Shown here in pieces: positions 1 through 10,423 of a DNA stretch of 64,000 bases; position 1 is the first letter of the stretch; every line of letters begins with the position of its first letter. The notes under the pieces were generated by a model. It was not told where the DNA came from. It saw nothing but the letters and a program-made list of their open reading frames with translations, and ran no database searches. Source of the DNA: JBMNGO01 sp050949885. GTDB lineage: Bacteria > Bacillota > Syntrophomonadia > Syntrophomonadales > Syntrophomonadaceae. The position numbers were made by a program, and so were the translations under genes. The stretch spans positions 1 to 64,000 of the forward strand of contig JBMNGO010000004.1 in the NCBI GenBank assembly GCA_050949885.1, written 5' to 3'.

Positions 1-350
1 TACGATGCAAAGTCATTGCCCTGACCATCGTCCCATGCTTTCCATTCGCCAGCTTCCTCATTCCAGTATTGCAGTTCATATAAAAACCAACCCATATCCA
101 GCAGCCTGTACTCACAGCATAAAATGTCCAGTATCAATATTGCTGTTCTTACATCAGGCACTGGATAATAGCGCCTTCCTTCGCCGTTGAATTCTCCATA
201 GTGAATAGTCTCCCCCTCTTTGTAAGGGGCAAAAACTGACAACCTGTACCGTTTTTGAGGTAGCCTGCAGTCAACTTCTCCTTCTAAATAATTAGCCAAA
301 AATTCCAGTTGCTTTTCATAAAATTCATTTTTTCCCTGAGAACTGTTCAT
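1..350 (-). CDS. Hypothetical protein, 3' end cut by window edge
   Basis: This gene reads leftward from an ATG at 350 and is open to the window edge, giving about 116 residues. An AAGGAGGCGAC ribosome binding site lies just upstream of the ATG. The protein is small, acidic and aromatic-rich (MNSSQGKNEFYEKQLEFL at the N-terminus, WDDGQGNDFAS near the end), with no signal peptide or membrane segment. I do not recognise the family. A homologous C-terminal scrap at 13939-13971 ends in GSYI-stop right after the matching motif, so this copy probably ends only a few codons beyond the window. Another scrap of the same family lies near 10470. The clear RBS and uninterrupted frame make this the intact copy. 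Confidence 0.7.
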   Translation of the reverse strand, partial: MNSSQGKNEFYEKQLEFLANYLEGEVDCRLPQKRYRLSVFAPYKEGETIHYGEFNGEGRRYYPVPDVRTAILILDILCCEYRLLDMGWFLYELQYWNEEAGEWKAWDDGQGNDFAS

Positions 351-486
351 AGTAGTCGCCTCCTTAAAAATTCATAAGAAACTAAATATCAGCTAATTAG
401 GCTGAAAAATTAAAATAAAACGCTTATACTTAATAATGCGCTTAATTACTGCTGATATCTATACCAAATGATAAAAGAAACAAGAT

Positions 487-612
487 TTGTTGTCAAAAAA
501 AGTAAAACTGTTTTGCGTGGGTATAGATAATGGATTGATCCTGACTGAGGAGGTGGCAGCTTTTGATGACGATGTTAAAGCTTTGGGAATGACAAGATTT
601 GTCCAATTATAA
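487..612 (+). pseudogene. Possible C-terminal coding remnant of an unknown gene
   Basis: A short open frame ends in TAA at 610-612 and reads ...GLILTEEVAAFDDDVKALGM..., which looks protein-like (amphipathic, acidic) but has no ATG and no ribosome binding site. A stop at 472-474 closes it upstream. It sits in a 353-bp gene-free stretch (351-703) that otherwise holds only AT-rich sequence and the promoter of the next gene. The composition suggests the tail of a solute-binding or similar protein, but I cannot name a parent gene. Confidence 0.25.
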
Positions 613-658
613 TTAATTTTGGAAAATTTCAAGGAAAATCAGCTTTTACAGCGAAAAC

Positions 659-674
659 TAGGATTATAATCCTA
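659..674. promoter_or_regulatory. Perfect 16-bp palindrome over the -10 of the large defence-like operon
   Basis: TAGGATTATAATCCTA is identical to its own reverse complement and contains a consensus -10 hexamer TATAAT (665-670). It lies 30 bp before the ATG at 704, which has its own GAGGGGGC ribosome binding site. A dimeric regulator binding here would block RNA polymerase. The -35 is not obvious (TTTACA at 645-650 is only 14 bp away). No regulator gene is adjacent. Confidence 0.5.
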
Positions 675-703
675 ATTACTACTGTTCACTTTGAGGGGGC
701 AAA

Positions 704-3700
704 ATGTCTATCCTTAGTGCTTGTTCAGGGTTAAATGATTGTGAACTAGTTCTTTCGTCCTGCTTGGAAAGAGAACAATTCATAGGCAGAGTTCCTTTAA
801 CGGCTGAAGATATAGGAAGATTGGGTGAATTAATCAGACAGAAGTTGCGAGGGGACTGGTCAACGACTGTCCTGGTGGCTCAGCAAACTCCTCTTTGCTT
901 AGCCTTTTTTCTGGTTTTTACGGGGATATTTGACTATGAGGAAGGCAACTACTGGTCAGGAGTGGAAAGACGCCTGCAGATAGAACTGGAGCCTACCTGG
1001 AAATCCTTCTGGGGACAAAGCTTTCTCAGTGTGCTGAGGCGTCAGGGGATAGACATGCCTGTCATTAAGGATTCTCTACGTTATGTGACTCCTATTCTAT
1101 TGCAGGGAGGCATCCCAATAAATTGTCTGGAAAATTTCCTGCACCGTGTCTTGTTACCTTTAATTAAGCGTAATATTGTTGAAAGTCAGGAAGTACATCA
1201 GGAAATAAATCTTTTTCGCCAAAGAGAAAAGAGACGGCAAGAAGCAGCTGCAGAGATAGTTAGATTAAAGAAGAAGCAGTTCTCAATTAATAGAAAACTC
1301 AAATCTATCAAGAAGTTGCAAGTTCTTAAGGAAGAAATAGAATGTACTGAAAAAAGCCTGGGTCTTGTGTCTTTTGACCCAGGCCTAGATTCTAAATTAC
1401 TTCAGGAGTATTATGGCCTAATTAACCAATGGGACTATTTAACAAATCAAATTAACTACTGGCAATCTGCCATTGAAAAGGAAAGAAACAATCTAAACGA
1501 ATTGCAGTCGCAACAAATAAAACTGTGCAGTGCTTATGAGCAAACAGATGCCCTTCAGAACTCTTTTGCTGATTTGCATAAGCAAAAAGAAAGGCTTAAG
1601 GATGAACATGACCAGGAGAGGTACTTACTGGAACAGTGTCTCTCTCTAGCTGGCCTGGTATGGGGGCAGGATGTGGATTTGCAAGAGTTGATGTCCATAA
1701 ACCTACTGGATATTGGGCAAATCCGTGAGGCTTTGCAGAGGTACAAGTTTTGTAGATTGGAATATGGACGCTGTTTATTAGAGTTATCACTGGCTCTTGC
1801 TATCTTAAGCTATACCAATAGAAACATGGCCCAGCATGTATTTACATGCCAGCAGTTACTGGAAACAGAGATGGCTGCTGTGGGTTTTAAGCCCTCTGTA
1901 TTGGTCCATCATGTTCTCACAAAGCAGTCCAAAGTAGTTCAGGCTGTCCAATTAACTCCCCAGCAACGACTCAGGAAAAGTTGGCAAAATTACCAGCAAT
2001 GTCAGGGACAGTTACAGGCAGCTAAAAACCAGTTAGGGCAGGCTCTCTCTCCTTTTCCCCTTCCTGTAAAAGAAACTGTTTTTCTCACAGATTCCTGGAT
2101 TGATGTGCTAGAGGAGCTAAACATAAAGTGTCAACAGGCTCACTTGCAGCAACAGGCCATCCAGAGTCTATCCTGCCATATTGCTGAAACTGAAGCCCAA
2201 CTGAAAGGCAAAGTAATGGACTTGTTGAAAGAATTTTCTCTTTTACCTGGCAAAGACTACCTACAGTCATTAATGCAGTTGAAAGAGCACCTTACCCATG
2301 AGTTGGAGAATTTGGCTGGTCAGCAGGAACAAGCTGCTTTGGGCTACTTGCGACGCCAGATCATTGCCACATTTTACCATATACAGCAGAAAATGCTTGA
2401 AGAAGAGCTCTTAATTATTACCGAGCGCTTAAAGATAATGGGCGAAGGTGATGTGCAGGCTGGTCTGGAGCTATTAGAGGAATATATTCATCTGGAGCAG
2501 CAACTGGAACATTTACGCCAGCAAAGAGATCAATTGAGTTCTGCGCTAGGCTTAGAGAGCAGCTGTTTAGAGGAACAAATTGTCTTTTGGGAAAAGAACC
2601 TTGAGGAAGGACACCAGCTGCTGGTTAAATATCAGCGCCTGATGAAGCAGCCAGGTATTTTTACTGGTTTAGATGAACCTGTAGCTCGTTTTCTACTTTA
2701 CGGTGGCGAATGGGCGCAAGCTTGGATTATGGAAAGCATTAATCTGGTAATTGCTTGTCAAAGGATAGAACATGCCAACGAAACAAAGAGCGCTATGTTG
2801 CCAACCTGGGCTAGAAAGCATCTACAGGAGCTAATTGAGCAATTAAACGAGGATTTCTTTTCCGAATCTCACAAAGAACAAACCACTTCATCAATTACCA
2901 AGGAGTATTCACGAGCACCTTATTTAGAACTGAATCTCCTGGAAGGTAACCTGGAAATGATCTTTTCTCGGCAGACTTATCATGTTGAAGGAGATGTTTT
3001 GCCAGGAATCGCTACCTTAATTATTTCTGGCGGAGACGAAAATACACTGATGTATAAACATACTATTCGACTCTATAAGTCTTTAGATCAGGCAGGATGG
3101 CTGGAAACCAGGCCGTTGGCTATCCCTATAACCAAAGTTCACCCATATTATCGGGTGCGAATATTTATAGAAAACATTTTACAGCGGGAATGGATAGTGG
3201 AAACGAGTATAAAATTTTATCCTGCTCTTGTTTTCAATGAAACCGGGCTGTTACTTGCTAAGACAGAATTACCCCGATCCAGACTATGGCTGCTGTTGTT
3301 GTATGGGACGACCTTGTGTACAGAAATACCCATCCTGGCCGAGGAGTCTATGCCGCAAATTGGGCCGGGAGGCATTATGTTCCTGATTGATCCGGTAAAT
3401 TCCAGTGCCAGTGAAATTATTCTGATGGATAATGAAGGTCACCATTATACTTTGACTTTTAAGGAAGTTCCTCAGGTGAAATTGAGCGGAGGTCAAATAA
3501 AACCAGGTATATGGATTAATGGTGATCCTTTATATGTTAAGCTACCGGAAGGCATAACTTTGCCCATGACAGGAACCGAACCCGAAGACTGGGAATTGGG
3601 GATACGCTCGTTAAACTCTGGCTATGAAAATGTCCACTTGTCTGAGATTGAGTTTACCCGTAAGGCTAATGATGTATATATTCCGTTATTTTCGCTCTTT

Positions 3701-5542
3701 AATGAGGAACCTCACGGATGGTACCGCATACGGTTGCGTGGACCTGGCTGGAGTGAATATGTCATTAGTTTGGCAGTCTTCCCAGAACTGGACTGGGAAT
3801 ATGAAGAAACACTATATTGGCCGGAAATGGCAACAGACGAAACGACTGGCTTAACCTTTATGGCACCTATGGATTGCCGCTTTACTCCATTCCCTCCAGC
3901 CTTTTTGCGTCAAGTGGAAGATGACGTACATGAGATTGCTTTTTCGTCTTCGGCAGATAGTTTACAGGGGGAGTTATCTGACAGTTATACACAGCTACCG
4001 GTTACATTGGAAATTCCGCGGGTGAAATGGCGTTTGCATAAATTAGAGGACAGAGAGGAATGGAGTAGCCAAATAGGAGAATACTGGCTAAGTGACTGGA
4101 TAGGTGCCCAGAGAATCAGTTTGCAAGTGTATGTACCATTATCTATTGCTAAATGTGTAATTTTGCAAATAGATGGAGTGCCCCAGGGTCGTCCTGTTCC
4201 CCTAAAAGATTATCACGCGGAATTTGACCTGTTGCCTTGGTTTGATTCACTGAGTCAAGGAGCTGCAACTAAAAAGATTGGAATTATGGTATATAATCAG
4301 CGCCGCCAAGCAATTGGCGAGGGATTATTGTTTACTGTCCACTGCCAATGGGAAGTACAGGATCTGCAGATAAGCGAAAAGGAGGATGGTACTTTATTGC
4401 TTGGCTGGAAGGAGAAAAGGCCGGCTACTGACCGGGTTGCAAATATATGGCAGCTAGATCAAGCCTGGCTCCCACCTAAAGAGTTTCCCATTCCGGATGG
4501 CCAGTTTGAATTGGAGATATCCGGTGATGATATGAGCGGAGGATATTACCGGCTGCTATTTACCCTGGAGGATCCATGGGATGTGGAACCAGTAAAGCAG
4601 TTTCCTTCGGAACAACTAGGGAACTGTCTTGACTGTACCTTCACAGGGAAAACCCCTGTGCTACTGGGACTATACCAGGACAGCAGCAATGAAGAACAAA
4701 ACCTTATTGGATGGCTCTCCCATCCGGATGAGGTACAAAGAGTAAGGATTATTCTCTTAGGTCGCCAGAGTGGGAAAGTTATCTATCGGGTGCATAAGTT
4801 TGGGTGTAAACACGGTGAAATAAACTTCAACGAATTTTACTCCAAACACCAGTCAATTAAGAATGATCAATTATCTGATGACCAATACTTCCATTGGATC
4901 GGAATTTGGCCTGTACATAGAGAAGCTACTCTGAACTTTTACCTGCTGCCTGGGGCTGCCCCTGTAGAAAATTTATATAGCCCTACTACTTTTCCCTATG
5001 ATTTACCCCCGGAGTTATTAAGTTTTGTCGTTGCCGGGATGATTGATGAGAGATACCCCATAGTGTTACAGTTGCCTGGGCATTTCAATGACACGATTTT
5101 GAAGGCGCTAAAACATGATCAGGAATGCCGCTTAACCCTGCCCAAAGAACATCAGCTAATTATCAAAGGGAGGGGAGGGGTGATCGACCTAAAGGTGGCC
5201 CATGCTGTTGTATGCAGCCAACCTGGTTGCCCTCGCCAGGGTGAGTTTTGTCATGATTTAGATTACTGGTTAAATAATCACCATAGTTGTAGTTGCTTAG
5301 CGGTAGTAAGTGATGTGGACGCTCATTTGTTTTGGACGCTGAAGTCTAATGATTTAGCCAGGATGTATAGCGAAAAATTTCAATTGAACAACCCGCTTCT
5401 GCCGTTAATTCATCAATTTACTGCCGAGGAATGGAAACAATTGCAGATAAATGGACCACCAGCCTGGGAAAGAATTGCTGAGATACTATGGGAACGTGAA
5501 AAAACTATGGTTGCAACTGTGTGGGGAGGGAAAAATGAATGA
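704..5542 (+). CDS. 1612-aa coiled-coil/beta-rich protein, partner of DUF1998 helicase (DruH-like candidate)
   Basis: First gene of a two-gene operon; its stop overlaps the next start in ATGA, so the two are translationally coupled. The protein is soluble, with no signal peptide or membrane segment. Residues about 165-330 and 500-680 are rich in Leu/Glu/Lys/Gln heptads and should form long coiled coils. The C-terminal half (about 740-1500) is rich in Trp, Tyr and Pro and looks like repeated beta domains. A Cys cluster near residues 1500-1530 (CSQPGC, then CSC) could bind metal. I recognise no enzyme motif. A large unknown protein next to a very large DUF1998 helicase is the layout of Druantia type III (DruH-DruE). 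The equivalence to DruH is inferred from gene order only. Start supported by GAGGGGGC eight bases upstream. Confidence 0.9.
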   Translation: MSILSACSGLNDCELVLSSCLEREQFIGRVPLTAEDIGRLGELIRQKLRGDWSTTVLVAQQTPLCLAFFLVFTGIFDYEEGNYWSGVERRLQIELEPTWKSFWGQSFLSVLRRQGIDMPVIKDSLRYVTPILLQGGIPINCLENFLHRVLLPLIKRNIVESQEVHQEINLFRQREKRRQEAAAEIVRLKKKQFSINRKLKSIKKLQVLKEEIECTEKSLGLVSFDPGLDSKLLQEYYGLINQWDYLTNQINYWQSAIEKERNNLNELQSQQIKLCSAYEQTDALQNSFADLHKQKERLKDEHDQERYLLEQCLSLAGLVWGQDVDLQELMSINLLDIGQIREALQRYKFCRLEYGRCLLELSLALAILSYTNRNMAQHVFTCQQLLETEMAAVGFKPSVLVHHVLTKQSKVVQAVQLTPQQRLRKSWQNYQQCQGQLQAAKNQLGQALSPFPLPVKETVFLTDSWIDVLEELNIKCQQAHLQQQAIQSLSCHIAETEAQLKGKVMDLLKEFSLLPGKDYLQSLMQLKEHLTHELENLAGQQEQAALGYLRRQIIATFYHIQQKMLEEELLIITERLKIMGEGDVQAGLELLEEYIHLEQQLEHLRQQRDQLSSALGLESSCLEEQIVFWEKNLEEGHQLLVKYQRLMKQPGIFTGLDEPVARFLLYGGEWAQAWIMESINLVIACQRIEHANETKSAMLPTWARKHLQELIEQLNEDFFSESHKEQTTSSITKEYSRAPYLELNLLEGNLEMIFSRQTYHVEGDVLPGIATLIISGGDENTLMYKHTIRLYKSLDQAGWLETRPLAIPITKVHPYYRVRIFIENILQREWIVETSIKFYPALVFNETGLLLAKTELPRSRLWLLLLYGTTLCTEIPILAEESMPQIGPGGIMFLIDPVNSSASEIILMDNEGHHYTLTFKEVPQVKLSGGQIKPGIWINGDPLYVKLPEGITLPMTGTEPEDWELGIRSLNSGYENVHLSEIEFTRKANDVYIPLFSLFNEEPHGWYRIRLRGPGWSEYVISLAVFPELDWEYEETLYWPEMATDETTGLTFMAPMDCRFTPFPPAFLRQVEDDVHEIAFSSSADSLQGELSDSYTQLPVTLEIPRVKWRLHKLEDREEWSSQIGEYWLSDWIGAQRISLQVYVPLSIAKCVILQIDGVPQGRPVPLKDYHAEFDLLPWFDSLSQGAATKKIGIMVYNQRRQAIGEGLLFTVHCQWEVQDLQISEKEDGTLLLGWKEKRPATDRVANIWQLDQAWLPPKEFPIPDGQFELEISGDDMSGGYYRLLFTLEDPWDVEPVKQFPSEQLGNCLDCTFTGKTPVLLGLYQDSSNEEQNLIGWLSHPDEVQRVRIILLGRQSGKVIYRVHKFGCKHGEINFNEFYSKHQSIKNDQLSDDQYFHWIGIWPVHREATLNFYLLPGAAPVENLYSPTTFPYDLPPELLSFVVAGMIDERYPIVLQLPGHFNDTILKALKHDQECRLTLPKEHQLIIKGRGGVIDLKVAHAVVCSQPGCPRQGEFCHDLDYWLNNHHSCSCLAVVSDVDAHLFWTLKSNDLARMYSEKFQLNNPLLPLIHQFTAEEWKQLQINGPPAWERIAEILWEREKTMVATVWGGKNE

Positions 5543-8500
5543 GTATAAATCCTTTTCATGCTGCTAGGGCGATCCAGGATAGCTATATCAGCTATCTCTC
5601 TTCCACTTTTAGCTTCATGGACCGTGCTCTGCAAGAGGAGTTTACCCGCTTGCTAAATCAGCCGGGCCGCTTAATAAAAGGCCCTATTTTGGAGGCTACT
5701 CCAGAATTTGCCCGGGGGAAAACCATCAGTGAGATGGTTGATACTGGAGTGTTAAGTAAATCATTGCTAAAATTATCAGCAATTTCGCCGGAAATGATCT
5801 TATACAAGCATCAGGAAGAGGCTATAACCAAACTGCTGGTTAAGCGACGCAACCTTGTGGTAGCTACAGGAACCGGCAGTGGTAAAACGGAAGCCTTTCT
5901 ATTACCGATTGTAAGTGATTTGTTGCAAGAATATGAACAAGGTTCTCTAGGCCCGGGGGTAAGGGCTTTGCTGTTGTACCCCATGAATGCTTTGGCTAAT
6001 GACCAGGTCAAGCGTTTGCGCAATCTATTAAAAGATTGTCCGCAGATAACCTTTGGACGCTATATTGGTGAAACTCTAGAAAGAAAAAACGATGCCTTGG
6101 AGCATTATCGTAAAGTCTTTAGCTGTGATCCCCTGGAAAATGAATTGATATCCAGGGAGGAAATGCGCAACAGCCCTCCCCATATCTTGCTGACCAACTA
6201 TGCGATGTTGGAATACCTTTTGTTGCGCCCGAAAGATACTGTTTTCTTTGATGGCTCCCTGGCTCGTCACTGGCGTTATCTGGTAGTTGATGAAGCCCAT
6301 ACTTTCTCTGGTGCTAGGGGAATTGAAATGGCCATGCTGATCAGGCGCTTGAAGGAGCGCATTTTCGCATCGGAAGACGAACACTTGCAATGTGTGGCTA
6401 CCAGTGCCACTCTGGGAAATGGGCGTCATGACGCACCGGCAGTAGTTGCTTTCGCCAGTCGGTTGTTCGGCGAGTCTTTTGAGTGGGAAGAGGATAACCA
6501 GGACCGACAGGATGTGGTTTACGCTACCCGACTTCCGATAATTAGCACTGAAGATGCCTTCGAAGGCTGGGAGTACGATTCTGATTTGTATTTAAACTGG
6601 TATCAAACCATATTGTCTCAAGAAACGACGGATGTTCTTAACGATCTAGCCAGAATTAGCCGGCAGGCTGGTTTGCCTGAATTAGTAATTCAGCAAGCCG
6701 TGACTGCTGCTCAGAAAAACGGTTGGCCTGCTTTTCTATATCGCCTATTAAAACATGACTTAAGGGTTATTAATCTACAAAAGAAACTACAGGAAAGTCC
6801 TTGTCTGTTGGAGGAAGTGGCCAAAGAGCTTTTTAGTGATGACCCGGAGCAGATGGAAAAAGTGGTTGCCCTAGTTGATATAGCCAAAATTGCCCGCCCC
6901 GAGCCCAGTTTACAATCCTTAATCCCGGCTCGGTACCATTTATTTGTTAGGGCAGTGGAAGGGGTTTATCAACAGCTGGAACCTAAACCTCGGCTGTTTC
7001 TCGAAAGGCGCAATTTTGTTGAAGAAAAAGGCCATCGCTATCCAGTATTTGAATTAGCAGCTTGCCGGAACTGTGGAGCTACCTACTTAGTAGGGACCCT
7101 TATCAACAATGAGCTTCCTGCTAAGCTTCAGCCTCCTCGAATGGATGATGAATATCAAGTGAGTTATTTTTACCTGCTTGGTAAAGCAGTAACCGAAGAG
7201 GAGTTGGACGAAGATGATGAAACTGTATTAACTGCCCAAACATATCTAGATTGTAAACAAAACAGACTGGTTATTTGTGGGAAATGTGGAACTATTGATT
7301 TAGCAAACACTGTTTTACCTCCCTGTGATTGTGGACCTGAACACTATCAATATTTGCTAGAGGTGCCTGGTAATGAGGAAGGAAGGGTAATCACGTGCCT
7401 TGCCTGCGGCAAAAGAAGTATTGCCGGAATGGTATGGCGCTTTTTAACCGGCACAGATGCTACTGCAAGTGTTTTAGCAACAGCCCTCTATCAGCAGTTG
7501 GACCAGGAGAAACCAGAGTATACCAGCTTACGTGAGGAAATCTCAGTATCTGCATCAACTGACGACGGTTGGGAGAGCGCTCCAGAGGATGCTATGAATA
7601 TCAGCGTAAACAAAGAACCACCTCGATTGCTGATTTTTTCCGACAGTAGACAGGATGCGGCTTTCTTCGCTCCCTACCTTGATCGTACTTATAGTCAAAT
7701 ACTCCGCCGGGTACTTATCTTGAAGACCTTGGAAACTAGCCGTTCCGATATTCTAACCTATGGATGGCGCCTGTCTGATTTAGCCCGCGCATTGGCTGAG
7801 CAGGCTCGCCGCTCTGGATTTTTTATCGAGAGAGAAACTCCCCAGGAACAATTTAACGAAGTGTGGCGCTGGGTCATGTTTGAATTCTTAGGTTTAGATA
7901 ATCATATCAACCTGGAAGGCTTGGGATTGATGGGATTTACATTGCTAAAACCGGAAGACTGGAGCCCTTTTCCCGCCTTAACTCGACCTCCATGGAATCT
8001 AAGTAGCGATGAGGTTTGGATGCTGTTTCAGATACTTATAAACAGTTTACGTCGCCAAGGAGCGATACTATTTCCCGAGAATGTTTCTCCCCGTGATGAA
8101 CTATTTCAGCCTCGCAATCGAGAAATAGCAGTTCGCTCCCATTCAAATACGCAGGTTGCCAAGTTGGGCATTATTGGCTGGAATCCGCGTCATCTTAACA
8201 GCCGTTTGGATTATTTACACCGCTTGTCGGCACGGCTGGAAGGGCATCCCACTCCTGAGGATTGCCGTCTTGCTCTGGAGAAAATCTGGGAAAAGAATTT
8301 TCGCTTAGGACAGCATACAAATGATTATTTTGCCGAAGTGACCATAAACCGGGATATAACCGCCCGACAACTGCGTTATGAGATGTGGGAACTACAGCCT
8401 ACCTTGGTTAAACCGGACATACAGTGGTATAGATGCGATCGTTGTCGTAGTCTCACTTTATATAATCTACGTGAGGTATGCCCCAATTACCGTTGTTCTG

Positions 8501-10410
8501 GAAAATTGGTGCCTTGTGAGCCCTATGAAGTGTTACGCGATAATCACTACTACCGGTTATATACGGAACTGACGTCTAGGAGAATGATTGTACGGGAGCA
8601 TACCGCCCAGCTGACTAGTGAAGCAGCCGCTGATTTGCAGGTTAAATTCAATAACGGGCAGGTTAATGTGCTGAGCTGTTCGACAACCTTTGAACTAGGG
8701 GTTGACGTGGGTGAGCTGGAAGCTGTTTTATTGCGCAATGTGCCGCCTTCAGCAGCTAACTATGTCCAAAGAGCCGGCCGGGCTGGGCGAAGGGTGGAAT
8801 CTACAGCCTTTGTTCTTACCTATGCCCAGCGGCGTTCCCATGATCTGGATCATTTCCGCAATCCCCTTAATATGGTTGCTGGAAAGATAGGAGTTCCTCA
8901 TGTTCAGCTACAAAACCCCAAAATTATCCTAAGACATGTTAATGCAGTGGCTCTGGCCTCTTTTTGGAGGCAATACCCCGACTATTTTGAGCAGGTGCAA
9001 GGCTTCTTTTTTGCTCCTGACATCTCCGGCCCTGATCTTTTCCTGGAGTACCTAAAAGAACACCCGAGTGAATTACTGGATTCTCTGCAGCGGATTGTAC
9101 CTTTGGATATGCAGCCTATATTGGGCATCGAGGATTGGTCCTGGATAAAACACCTTTTTGGAGACTCTGGTGTATTAAAACGGGCGGAAGATGAGGTAGT
9201 CAATGATGTAACTGAGCTGGAAAACCTGCGCCATAAACGTTTTGAGAGTAATCAAGGGGGCGTTGATCACCTGTCACGCTTGATCAAAACGATAAAAGAA
9301 AGAAACCTGATTAACTTTCTCTCTTCCCGCAACGTGCTGCCTAAATATGGATTCCCAGTGGATGTGGTTGAATTGAATATAATAAATCATTCCGAAGAGG
9401 CTCGCATGATAGAGTTGGAAAGAGATTTACGCATTGCATTGTCAGAGTATGCTCCGGGAAGTGAAGTAGTTGCTGCCGGAAAGCTATGGACTTCTAGGTA
9501 TATTAAGTTGCCCCCCGGTAAACAATGGGATACGTATGATTATGCTATTTGTAAGTATTGCCACAATTTTTATCCTCAACGGGCTGAGTTTGAGGACAAA
9601 TTACAGAAGTGTCCGGTTTGCGACAGATCTTTTGGGAATAACCAAGGCACTTTTATCATTCCTGACTTTGGTTTTATTTCCTCTCCCGATCCTCCGCAAC
9701 GTCCTAGGGAGAAAAAACCGGAGCGTACTTACTCTACGAGAGTATTTTTCTCCCCAGGAAATCCTAGTGCTGAACCTAAAAGTATATTCCTTAAGTATCC
9801 ACATATAAGGATTAAGGCAACTGCCCAGTCACAAGGAAAACTAGTAGTAATTAATAAAGGCAGTAGTGGATTCCGCGTTTGTCCATACTGTGGCTTTGCT
9901 AGTATGGGCACGGAAAAGGTTCCTTCTGCCCATCAAACACCTTGGGGGCAAAAATGCAGCGGTACCCTTAGGAAACGTTATTCTTTGGGACATCAGTTTT
10001 ATAGCGATATCCTTCGGATAAACTTTCAAGGCTACCAAAATACAGATTCTGGCTTTTGGTTGTCCTTATTATATGGACTTCTGGAGGGTGCCAGTAGCGT
10101 GCTAGACATAGAACGGCAAGACTTGGATGGTTGTATCTATAGACCTAGCGGAGGTCTTTACTCACCTGAATTAGTTCTTTTCGACGATGTACCTGGTGGG
10201 GCTGGTCATGTTTATCGCATAGCAGAACCAAATGTTTTAGAGGCAATACTTGAGCGCACCCGTGAAAAGCTAGAAGTCTGTGAATGTGGTGGAAAGGAAG
10301 GCGATGCTAGCTGTCAAGGTTGCCTACGCAACTACCGCAACCAATTTTGCCACGAAGACTTAAAACGGGGACCAGTAATACAATTTTTGAGCCAACTACG
10401 GGATTGTTAG
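5539..10410 (+). CDS. 1623-aa DEAH-box helicase with Zn clusters and C-terminal DUF1998 (DruE/DrmA-like)
   Basis: Superfamily 2 helicase. Visible motifs in order: Walker A GTGSGKT (111-117), motif Ia LLYPMNALANDQ, DEAH box (251-254), motif III ATSATLG, an inserted Zn region with CRNCG (about 510), CGKCG and CLACG, motif IV-like IFSDSRQDAAFF (about 700), STTFELGVDVGE (motif V) and QRAGRAGRR (motif VI, about 1077). The last 300 residues carry CKYC/CPVC and CPYCG pairs, then the DUF1998 signature DDVPGGAGH (about 1550) and a CECGG..SCQGCLRNYRNQ..H cluster. This architecture is shared by DruE (Druantia), DrmA/DrmB (DISARM), DpdJ and MrfA. Its length (over 1600 aa) and coupling to one large unknown gene fit DruE of Druantia type III best. 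It is intact. Expected role: ATP-driven translocation on invading DNA. A DNA-repair MrfA-type role is the alternative, less likely at this length. Confidence 0.95.
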   Translation: MSINPFHAARAIQDSYISYLSSTFSFMDRALQEEFTRLLNQPGRLIKGPILEATPEFARGKTISEMVDTGVLSKSLLKLSAISPEMILYKHQEEAITKLLVKRRNLVVATGTGSGKTEAFLLPIVSDLLQEYEQGSLGPGVRALLLYPMNALANDQVKRLRNLLKDCPQITFGRYIGETLERKNDALEHYRKVFSCDPLENELISREEMRNSPPHILLTNYAMLEYLLLRPKDTVFFDGSLARHWRYLVVDEAHTFSGARGIEMAMLIRRLKERIFASEDEHLQCVATSATLGNGRHDAPAVVAFASRLFGESFEWEEDNQDRQDVVYATRLPIISTEDAFEGWEYDSDLYLNWYQTILSQETTDVLNDLARISRQAGLPELVIQQAVTAAQKNGWPAFLYRLLKHDLRVINLQKKLQESPCLLEEVAKELFSDDPEQMEKVVALVDIAKIARPEPSLQSLIPARYHLFVRAVEGVYQQLEPKPRLFLERRNFVEEKGHRYPVFELAACRNCGATYLVGTLINNELPAKLQPPRMDDEYQVSYFYLLGKAVTEEELDEDDETVLTAQTYLDCKQNRLVICGKCGTIDLANTVLPPCDCGPEHYQYLLEVPGNEEGRVITCLACGKRSIAGMVWRFLTGTDATASVLATALYQQLDQEKPEYTSLREEISVSASTDDGWESAPEDAMNISVNKEPPRLLIFSDSRQDAAFFAPYLDRTYSQILRRVLILKTLETSRSDILTYGWRLSDLARALAEQARRSGFFIERETPQEQFNEVWRWVMFEFLGLDNHINLEGLGLMGFTLLKPEDWSPFPALTRPPWNLSSDEVWMLFQILINSLRRQGAILFPENVSPRDELFQPRNREIAVRSHSNTQVAKLGIIGWNPRHLNSRLDYLHRLSARLEGHPTPEDCRLALEKIWEKNFRLGQHTNDYFAEVTINRDITARQLRYEMWELQPTLVKPDIQWYRCDRCRSLTLYNLREVCPNYRCSGKLVPCEPYEVLRDNHYYRLYTELTSRRMIVREHTAQLTSEAAADLQVKFNNGQVNVLSCSTTFELGVDVGELEAVLLRNVPPSAANYVQRAGRAGRRVESTAFVLTYAQRRSHDLDHFRNPLNMVAGKIGVPHVQLQNPKIILRHVNAVALASFWRQYPDYFEQVQGFFFAPDISGPDLFLEYLKEHPSELLDSLQRIVPLDMQPILGIEDWSWIKHLFGDSGVLKRAEDEVVNDVTELENLRHKRFESNQGGVDHLSRLIKTIKERNLINFLSSRNVLPKYGFPVDVVELNIINHSEEARMIELERDLRIALSEYAPGSEVVAAGKLWTSRYIKLPPGKQWDTYDYAICKYCHNFYPQRAEFEDKLQKCPVCDRSFGNNQGTFIIPDFGFISSPDPPQRPREKKPERTYSTRVFFSPGNPSAEPKSIFLKYPHIRIKATAQSQGKLVVINKGSSGFRVCPYCGFASMGTEKVPSAHQTPWGQKCSGTLRKRYSLGHQFYSDILRINFQGYQNTDSGFWLSLLYGLLEGASSVLDIERQDLDGCIYRPSGGLYSPELVLFDDVPGGAGHVYRIAEPNVLEAILERTREKLEVCECGGKEGDASCQGCLRNYRNQFCHEDLKRGPVIQFLSQLRDC

Positions 10411-10423
10411 AGACCTCCAGGGG

